In this document: positions 57,087 to 64,000 of the stretch, in pieces
Position numbering within the stretch: position 1 is the stretch's first letter
Layout: the number at the start of each line of letters is the position of its first letter
Source: Flavobacterium anhuiense
GTDB taxonomy: Bacteria > Bacteroidota > Bacteroidia > Flavobacteriales > Flavobacteriaceae
NCBI RefSeq assembly: GCF_900101855.1
Contig: NZ_FMVC01000004.1
Span: 1-64,000, forward strand
Direction: 5' to 3'
Length of the DNA: 64,000 nt
The notes under the pieces: model-generated
What the model was told of the DNA's origin: nothing
What the model saw: the letters and a program-made list of their open reading frames with translations, nothing else
Database searches by the model: none
Translations under genes and position numbers: made by a program

Positions 57087-58211
57087 TTATTTAATCGCGT
57101 CCTGAATACTGATTTTTTCGCCATCTTTAGTTGCCACTAAAAACGCAGCGCCATACCCTTTACTTTTAGCTTCTTGCAAATATTTTTGGGCTGTTTCATA
57201 ACTCGGAGTTTCTTCGTAGAAATATTTATAAATATTATTTTCGTAGATCATCGTTACATTTTTAAGCCCTTTAAAGTTTTTAGGTTCTAAAGGTGTTTTT
57301 TTGATGCTTGCAATAAGCTGCACCTTAAAAAACGTTCCTTTTGGAGCACTTTTTGCCACGGCAACTGGAGCGGTTGCTTTTGGTTTTGCCTTAGTTGAAG
57401 TATCTTTTATGGGCCGACTATCCTCTGACTCAGTTCCTGAACCAAAGTATTCTCTTTTATAACTTAAAATAGCTTCCGCAATTGCTCTTGCAATATCATC
57501 CTGACCTTCTTCCGAATTAAGAATATTTCCTTCTGTTGGATTAGATACAAATCCTGTTTCAACCAAAACTCTAGGCATATACGCTTTATGAAGTACCATA
57601 AAAGGCGCTTGTTTCACACCTCCATGGCGAAGTTTTTTTCCTAATTTTTCAAAGTTCTCTTCGATTTTAGTAGCCAGAGTAATACTATTATCCAAATATT
57701 CTTCTTGCATCAAGGTCATACCAATCATAGATTCTGGAGAATTTGGATCGTAGCCTTCGTATTTACGTTTGTAATCTTTCTCTAATGTAATTACGGAGTT
57801 CTCTTTTTTTGCAGCCTCTAAGTTTGATGCTACTTTACTTAAACCCATTACGTAAGTTTCAGTTCCATCAGCCGCAGTATTTTTATTAGCGTTACAGTGA
57901 ATTGAGACAAAAATATTTGAATTTGCTCTGTTGGCTATATTGGCTCTTTCTACCAAATCAACAAAAACATCCGTTTTACGAGTATAAATTACGTTAACAT
58001 TTGGATTTAGTTCTAAAATCTTCCCCACTTTCAAAACAATAGCTAAAGCAATATTTTTTTCGATTCGCCCACTGTACACAGCTCCAAAGTCATGATCTCC
58101 ATGTCCAGCGTCAAGTGTCACTTTAAATACATTTGACTGACTATGAGCATAAAAAGACGATAGCATTAGAAATAAAGCAAATATTACTTTAAATTTGTTA
58201 ATTCCATTCAT
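57087..58211 (-). CDS. N-acetylmuramoyl-L-alanine amidase
   Basis: The 374-residue enzyme cleaves the amide bond between MurNAc and the stem peptide. After a signal peptide (about 1-25, SFYAHS) it has an Amidase_3 domain with the zinc motifs LDAGHGDHDFGAV, the EKNIALAI Glu, SIHCNANKN and VLVETGFVSNPTEG. A linker and a C-terminal SPOR-like domain (about 290-374, FFKVQLIASIKKTPLEPKNF) follow, which would bind bare septal glycan. I chose ATG 58211: the longer frame starts at a TTG and runs into the lptD promoter region. Confidence 0.92.
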   Translation of the reverse strand: MNGINKFKVIFALFLMLSSFYAHSQSNVFKVTLDAGHGDHDFGAVYSGRIEKNIALAIVLKVGKILELNPNVNVIYTRKTDVFVDLVERANIANRANSNIFVSIHCNANKNTAADGTETYVMGLSKVASNLEAAKKENSVITLEKDYKRKYEGYDPNSPESMIGMTLMQEEYLDNSITLATKIEENFEKLGKKLRHGGVKQAPFMVLHKAYMPRVLVETGFVSNPTEGNILNSEEGQDDIARAIAEAILSYKREYFGSGTESEDSRPIKDTSTKAKPKATAPVAVAKSAPKGTFFKVQLIASIKKTPLEPKNFKGLKNVTMIYENNIYKYFYEETPSYETAQKYLQEAKSKGYGAAFLVATKDGEKISIQDAIK

Positions 58212-58265
58212 AAATCTAAAAGTTAATTTTAATAAAACGCAGCTGTTATAATTTTTAGAATTGAT

Positions 58266-58273
58266 TATTTTTG
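58266..58273 (+). promoter_or_regulatory. Candidate -7 box for lptD
   Basis: TATTTTTG matches TAnnTTTG exactly. It lies inside the longest version of the lptD frame, which implies that translation starts later (TTG 58294 or 58345). A TTG at the -33 position is not present. Confidence 0.5.
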
Positions 58274-58293
58274 CCAAAAAATTATATGTAAGT

Positions 58294-60990
58294 TTGACGT
58301 GTCAAAAAACAAGCCATAATTTTACAAAAATAGCATTTAAACCTTTGCATACAAACTTATTTAATATCGTTTTAATATCATTTTTCCTAACTATAGGTTG
58401 TGGTAATTTATATTCGCAAGAAATAAAAAACAAAAAAAAGCCTTTACCTGCTGTAAAACAAACAGATAAAGAATCTGTTGCCATTAAAGACACCATAAAA
58501 CTAGATACTGTTAAACCAAAAAAGACTTTTTTGGACGGAAAAGTTAGATATGTGGCCAAAGACTATGCTAAAATTGACCAGAAAAATAAGCTGATTACAC
58601 TATACAATGAAGCAGAATTATACTATAAAGATGTAGAATTAAAATCGGGTATAATTGTACTTAATTATGAAAAAGATGAAGTTTATGCAGGAAGGATTAA
58701 AGATTCTGCCGGTGTTTTAACGCAATATCCTAATTTCAAACAGGGAGCCAGCGAAGTACAGCCAGATTCTATCCGATTTAATTTTAAAACCAAAAAGGCC
58801 TTAATTTACAATTCTCGAACAGAACAAGGCGAATTTAAAATTAAGGCTGCAGTTACTAAAAAAGAAAACGATTCGGTTTACTTTTTAAAAGGTGCCCGTT
58901 TTACCACTTCAACAGATGTAGATCATCCTGAATACTATTTCCAGACTAGTAAAGTTAAGTTTATACCAGGAAAAAAAGTAATTACGGGTTTGACCAATAT
59001 GGTAATTGCTGACGTTCCAACTCCTTTGGCATTGCCTTTCGCTTATTTTCCAATGAGTCAGGAAAAGAGCGTTTCGGGTATTATTATCCCAAGCTACAAC
59101 GATTCTAACACGAGAGGTTTTTCATTGCAGAACGGAGGTTATTATTTCGCTCTTAGCGATAATTATGACTTAACCGTACTTGGCGATTATTACACCAACG
59201 GAAGTTACGCCATGCGATTTGAATCTGCGTATGCCAAGCGATATAAGTATAGAGGAAATGTCAACATTCGTTTTGAAAATCTAATCAACAGCGAGCGCGG
59301 TTATCCTGATTACTCAAAACAAAGCATTTACAATATTCAGTGGTCGCATTCTAAGGACACCAAATCAAATCCAAATTCTACTTTCTCTGCTTCTGTAAAC
59401 ATGGGTAGTAGTAAGTACTTCAAACAATCTATCAACCAAGCCAACATTGGATCGAACTTAAACAACACCTTAAGTTCTTCGATTTCATATAATAAAACTT
59501 TTAATACAATTCCTGGTTCACGTATTTCATTATCTGCAACGCACAGCCAGAATACTCAGACAGAAGACATTATTATGACACTTCCATCTTTGCAGGGAAG
59601 TATTGATCGTATTTATCCATTTGTTGGGAAAAATGGGGTAAAAAAAGGATTAATTAAAAACATCAACTTACAATATAACGTAAGCGGTAAAAACTATTTC
59701 AAAACAAAAGATTCGTTGTTTTTCAAACCTCAAATGTTTAATGATGCACAGTTAGGATTACAACAGACTATACCATTAAGCACTAATTTTAAAATTTTTA
59801 AATATTTTAGTGCTGGAGCTTCAACAACTTATCAAGAAACATGGGTTAATAAAACCATCCAAAAAGTTTACGACCCTACTGCCGGACAAACTATTAATAA
59901 GACCGTAAATGGTTTTGATGCTTTTAGAACTTATAATTTCAGCACCAATTTAGGAACTACTATTTACGGAACTTTTAATTTTGGAGCTGATAAAAAAATC
60001 CAATCTATTCGACATGTCATGCGTCCAAGCATAACGTATGCTTATACGCCAAGTTTTGAGAAATATTACGACACATATGCCGTAGATGCTTCTGGAAGAA
60101 TTACTTCTGAATACACAAGATTCGAGAACGGATTATACGGTGCTCCAGGAAAAGAGAATTCTAACATTGTTGGTTTTGCTCTGAGCAATACTTTTGAGGC
60201 AAAAGTAAGAGACCGAGACAGCACAAAAACAGAGCCTAAAAAAATAATGCTGCTGAACAACTTAAACTTCAGCACGAGCTATAACTTCAACGCTGACGGA
60301 AAAACAACATTTGGATGGCAGCCTGTATTGGTAAGTGGTGGAACCCAATTTTTTGATAATAAAATGAATATGAATTTTGGTGCCACATTAGACCCATATG
60401 CGATTGATAATGGAGGTAACAAAATTGATAAATTCAACATTGACAATGGCGGAAGTTTATTTAGAATGACTAGCGCAAACGTAACTGTAAACTACTCATT
60501 CTCGAATAAAGGAACCGGAAAGGAAAAAAACACGCAAAGCCAGAGGAACGGTGGACGTAGCGATGATTTATTTGGAACCAATACCGATTTAAATGACAGC
60601 CGCAACAGCCAATTTGCCAATGAACCTGAAAAAGAAGATGTGATAACAGAATTCTTCAATTCTAAAGTTCCGTGGGATATGACGCTTGCCTATTCGTTAA
60701 CCTATTCAAACGTAAAACGAGAAAATACTATTTCCGGAAACTCTATCATGGTTTCTATCAATACCGACCTTACTCCTAAATGGAAAGCTGGGGTTTCAAC
60801 TGGTTACGATTTTGTACAAAAAGGAGTTACCTTTACCCAATTCCGTTTTGAAAGAGATTTGTTAAGCTGGAGAATGGCCTTTAACTGGCAGCCATTGGGA
60901 ACAAATTCTAATTGGAACTTCTTCATCGGAATTAAATCTGGTATGCTTAGCGATATCAAATGGAACAAACGCAGCGTTTCTAACAGATAA
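58294..60990 (+). CDS. lptD: LptD/OstA-like outer membrane LPS assembly protein
   Basis: The protein (898 residues from this start) has a hydrophobic lead (NIVLISFFLTIGCGNLYS), a basic Lys-rich stretch, an OstA-like N-terminal beta domain (about 75-230, VRYVAKDYAKIDQKN and a TLYNEAELYYKDVEL segment) and a long barrel with the middle signature PLALPFAYFPMSQEKSVSGIIIPSYNDSNTRGFSLQNGGYY cut short here to its key words PLPF and GFSLQNGG. It inserts LPS into the outer membrane. The frame is open to TTG 58261, but a -7 box at 58266-58273 favours TTG 58294 or TTG 58345, the latter just before the signal peptide. It is divergent from the amidase gene. Confidence 0.9.
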   Translation: MTCQKTSHNFTKIAFKPLHTNLFNIVLISFFLTIGCGNLYSQEIKNKKKPLPAVKQTDKESVAIKDTIKLDTVKPKKTFLDGKVRYVAKDYAKIDQKNKLITLYNEAELYYKDVELKSGIIVLNYEKDEVYAGRIKDSAGVLTQYPNFKQGASEVQPDSIRFNFKTKKALIYNSRTEQGEFKIKAAVTKKENDSVYFLKGARFTTSTDVDHPEYYFQTSKVKFIPGKKVITGLTNMVIADVPTPLALPFAYFPMSQEKSVSGIIIPSYNDSNTRGFSLQNGGYYFALSDNYDLTVLGDYYTNGSYAMRFESAYAKRYKYRGNVNIRFENLINSERGYPDYSKQSIYNIQWSHSKDTKSNPNSTFSASVNMGSSKYFKQSINQANIGSNLNNTLSSSISYNKTFNTIPGSRISLSATHSQNTQTEDIIMTLPSLQGSIDRIYPFVGKNGVKKGLIKNINLQYNVSGKNYFKTKDSLFFKPQMFNDAQLGLQQTIPLSTNFKIFKYFSAGASTTYQETWVNKTIQKVYDPTAGQTINKTVNGFDAFRTYNFSTNLGTTIYGTFNFGADKKIQSIRHVMRPSITYAYTPSFEKYYDTYAVDASGRITSEYTRFENGLYGAPGKENSNIVGFALSNTFEAKVRDRDSTKTEPKKIMLLNNLNFSTSYNFNADGKTTFGWQPVLVSGGTQFFDNKMNMNFGATLDPYAIDNGGNKIDKFNIDNGGSLFRMTSANVTVNYSFSNKGTGKEKNTQSQRNGGRSDDLFGTNTDLNDSRNSQFANEPEKEDVITEFFNSKVPWDMTLAYSLTYSNVKRENTISGNSIMVSINTDLTPKWKAGVSTGYDFVQKGVTFTQFRFERDLLSWRMAFNWQPLGTNSNWNFFIGIKSGMLSDIKWNKRSVSNR

Positions 60991-61018
60991 ACTACTTTCG
61001 AATCAAAATAATTTCATT

Positions 61019-61399
61019 ATGAAAAAAATCATTTTTACCGAGAAAGCTCCAGCTCCAATCGGACCTTATAATCAAGCTGTATTATCTGGAAATACACTTT
61101 ATGCTTCTGGACAGATCGCAATTAATCCTGAGTCAGGAGAATTGGTTACAGACAATATTAATGATGAAACTACTCAAGTTATGAAAAACATTGCCGCTAT
61201 TCTTGAAGCAGCTAACATGACTTTTGAGAACGTTGTAAAGTCAACTATTTTCATCATGGACATGAACAATTTTGGCGCAATAAATGCTGTTTACGGTTCT
61301 TATTTTAACGAAAAAACCGCTCCAGCTCGTGAAACGGTTCAAGTGGCTTGTCTGCCAAAAAATGTTAATGTAGAAATATCTATAATTGCAGTGCAATAG
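61019..61399 (+). CDS. ridA: RidA family enamine/imine deaminase
   Basis: The 126-residue protein is a typical RidA (YjgF/UK114): KAPAPIGPYNQAV at the start, YASGQIAINPESGELV, and the C-terminal signature PARETVQVACLPKNVNVEISIIA with the substrate-binding Arg. It removes reactive enamines made by PLP enzymes. It starts 28 bp after lptD and may share its transcript. Its 3' end overlaps the end of mgsA by 20 bp. Confidence 0.96.
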   Translation: MKKIIFTEKAPAPIGPYNQAVLSGNTLYASGQIAINPESGELVTDNINDETTQVMKNIAAILEAANMTFENVVKSTIFIMDMNNFGAINAVYGSYFNEKTAPARETVQVACLPKNVNVEISIIAVQ

Positions 61400-61754
61400 C
61401 ATCTAATAATAATTGTGCCGTTGCTTCATTGGTTGCCAGCGGCACATTATGTACATCACAAACACGAATCAGCATATTGATATCTGCTTCATGAGGATGG
61501 CTCGATAAAGGATCCTTGAAAAAGAATACCATATTCGTTATTCCTTCCGCGACTCTTCCTGCAATTTGCGCATCGCCACCCAGCGGACCAGAAAGCATTC
61601 TCTGCGTTTTAAATCCAGCAGCTTCTGCTTTTCCCCCAGTAGTACCGGTACCGATAAGCCTTATTTTTTCATTGTGTAAAACAGCTTCATTTTTGATTAA
61701 GAAATCAATCAAATCTGCTTTTTTACCATCATGAGCAATAATGGCAATCTCCAT
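61380..61754 (-). CDS. mgsA: Methylglyoxal synthase
   Basis: MgsA turns dihydroxyacetone phosphate into methylglyoxal, a bypass used when sugar phosphates pile up. The 124-residue protein has the MGS-like fold with AHDGKKADLIDFL, GTGTTGGKAE, the catalytic SGPLGGDAQI and FFKDPLSSHPHEADINMLIRVCDVHNVPLATN. The ATG at 61754 was chosen; the longer frame starts at a TTG. It follows the GlcNAc-kinase-like gene by 10 bp, so both are one operon, and it overlaps the convergent ridA by 20 bp. Confidence 0.94.
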   Translation of the reverse strand: MEIAIIAHDGKKADLIDFLIKNEAVLHNEKIRLIGTGTTGGKAEAAGFKTQRMLSGPLGGDAQIAGRVAEGITNMVFFFKDPLSSHPHEADINMLIRVCDVHNVPLATNEATAQLLLDAIALQL

Positions 61755-61764
61755 AAAACCAGAA

Positions 61765-62616
61765 CTATTGATTAGCGACATGGTAAGCAATTAATCCATC
61801 AATTGGTCTTCTTAAAACATTCCCTAATTGAAGTTCATATTTGTTAAATGTCTCTTGTAATTCATCTTTCAAATAAAATGCAATAGAACCAACAAAATGT
61901 ACTGGAACCTCTTTGCAGTTATCAAATTGTTTGATGTAATTCTTAACGAAAGATTTCATTCCTTTGAAAATGATTTTTCTGCAGAACTCTGTGTCTTTAT
62001 GCTTAATCAAAAATTTAGCGTAAGTTGCTAAATAAGCATTCGGGTTTGGTTCTTTATATAATTTGTTTTTAATAAAATCAGGATCAACGTCGTACTCTTT
62101 TTCAAGTTCAACAGCCAATTCTTTAGGCATTTTATTAAAATAGTATTTTCTAATTAGTTCTTTTCCAAAAACATTACCACTGCAATCATCCATTACGATG
62201 TATCCTAAAGATTGAACTTTTTGGTGCAATGTTTTTCCATCGAAATAACTGCAGTTAGAACCTGTTCCTAAGATGCACACTATTGCTTCTTCTCCTTTTG
62301 GAGTTGTTGCATAAACAGCAGCATAAGTATCTTCTTGAACGTCTACAATTGCGTTAGAAAAATATTCTTGAAAAATTCTTTTCAGCCACTCTTTCATTCT
62401 ATCCGTACCACAACCGGCACCATAAAAGAATAAATGCGTAGCATTTTTTTTATTTTGTAAGATATCAAAACGGTCATTTAATCTTTCAATGATTTCTGGC
62501 TCGTCTAGAATTTCAGGATTTAATCCTAAAGTTTGTGTTGTGAATAATACTTTTCCATTATCATCTATCGCAATCCAATCGGCTTTAGTAGATCCACTGT
62601 CAACTATTAATTTCAT
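61765..62616 (-). CDS. BadF/BcrA-type ATPase, N-acetylglucosamine kinase-like
   Basis: The 283-residue protein is an actin-fold kinase: DSGSTKADW (phosphate 1 loop) at the start, GAGCGTDRM, CILGTGSNCSYFDG (phosphate 2), and VHFVGSIAFYL near the end. Proteins of this group phosphorylate GlcNAc. This would supply GlcNAc-6-P for the NagB fusion of the chitin locus 35 kb away, which itself has no kinase gene (inference). It is the first gene of an operon with mgsA and lies behind the gapA terminator. Confidence 0.88.
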   Translation of the reverse strand: MKLIVDSGSTKADWIAIDDNGKVLFTTQTLGLNPEILDEPEIIERLNDRFDILQNKKNATHLFFYGAGCGTDRMKEWLKRIFQEYFSNAIVDVQEDTYAAVYATTPKGEEAIVCILGTGSNCSYFDGKTLHQKVQSLGYIVMDDCSGNVFGKELIRKYYFNKMPKELAVELEKEYDVDPDFIKNKLYKEPNPNAYLATYAKFLIKHKDTEFCRKIIFKGMKSFVKNYIKQFDNCKEVPVHFVGSIAFYLKDELQETFNKYELQLGNVLRRPIDGLIAYHVANQ

Positions 62617-62698
62617 TTGTTTAGTTTTTGGAATTAGGTTTTCTATTTTTAATTTAAAAGTGTGTTTTTTACATTAATTATAGAAGTAACAAAATAAG

Positions 62699-62731
62699 AA
62701 AATCCCGTTATTGTAAAAGTAACGGGATTTT
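62699..62731 (-). terminator. Terminator of gapA
   Basis: AAAATCCCGTTA pairs perfectly with TAACGGGATTTT around TTGTAAAAG, 17 bp after the gapA stop. Confidence 0.92.
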
Positions 62732-62747
62732 GCAAAAATATATATTA

Positions 62748-63785
<1,038 letters not shown>

Positions 63786-63847
63786 CTATTTCAAAGTCTA
63801 ATTTCCTCACAATAAACTTCTTTTCTTTTTTAAACTTTTTATATTGA

Positions 63848-64000
63848 TTATGTAGACATTATGTCTGACACTCTTAATAATTCTCTATCAATTTCTGATT
63901 TTCCTTTGATAGCTTGCTCAAGTGGAGTTAGAACAACTTTATCTTCACGAAGTCCAACCATATAATTAGATTTTCCTTCAATTAAAGATTCTACTGCTTT
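63848..64000 (-). CDS. pfkA: 6-phosphofructokinase, C-terminal 50 residues only
   Basis: The minus-strand frame entering at the window edge reads AVESLIEGKSNYMVG, LREDKVVLTPLEQAI and ends ELLRVSDIMST before a stop at 63848-63850. The pattern of a Gly-Leu/Met-Val-Gly loop followed by LTPLEQA and a short tail is that of the C-terminus of bacterial ATP-dependent phosphofructokinase. The rest of the gene lies beyond the window. gapA follows downstream. Confidence 0.8.
   Translation of the reverse strand, partial: KAVESLIEGKSNYMVGLREDKVVLTPLEQAIKGKSEIDRELLRVSDIMST

Overview
The window is an AT-rich stretch of a chromosome from a member of the Bacteroidota, very probably a Flavobacterium close to the F. 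johnsoniae group. The signs are: SusC/SusD proteins, type IX secretion (T9SS) C-terminal sorting domains of both kinds, PorP/SprF and SprB-type gliding-motility modules, the BshA route to bacillithiol, -7 promoter boxes of the form TAnnTTTG, and several TTG starts. No rRNA, tRNA, phage, insertion sequence or CRISPR array was seen.

Layout. 1-7.7 kb: the end of a giant SprB-like surface protein with exact 270-bp repeats, then a PorP/SprF protein and an OmpA-type protein, forming a three-gene T9SS surface cassette. 7.8-12.4 kb: a CAP-domain lipoprotein, pdxH, rnz with a STAS-like partner, pyrB and pyrR. 12.7-14.3 kb: a very AT-rich two-gene accessory cassette (RipA-like membrane protein plus a HEPN/zinc-ribbon protein), the best candidate here for an undescribed system. 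14.4-18.1 kb: a small lipoprotein, an ABC-F ATPase, a TlpA-like protein, repeats and a frameshifted small gene. 18.2-36 kb: a chitin utilisation locus (double-GH18 chitinase ChiA, GH20 hexosaminidase, NagB fused to a PIG-L domain, SusD, SusC, a LytS/LytTR-type regulatory pair and a FucP-type sugar transporter). 36-43.5 kb: transaldolase, an SDR, the SRP RNA, glutaminyl cyclase, and hutI and hutG. 43.6-53 kb: an RhlE helicase, a TPR hybrid kinase, a dicarboxylate symporter, aroC, an LpxH-like phosphatase and bshA. 53-61 kb: two Fe-S proteins, an MCE protein, a cell-wall amidase and LptD. 61-64 kb: ridA and a glycolysis group (mgsA, a GlcNAc-kinase-like gene, gapA and the end of pfkA).

How it works together. 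Chitin is cut outside the cell by T9SS-secreted ChiA. Oligomers are expected to enter through SusC/D, be trimmed to GlcNAc by GH20, cross the inner membrane by the FucP-type carrier, be phosphorylated (the BadF-type kinase at 62 kb is a candidate) and be deaminated by NagB into glycolysis, where pfkA, gapA and mgsA act. Much of the intergenic DNA consists of short dispersed repeat families, several sitting right at stop or start codons.
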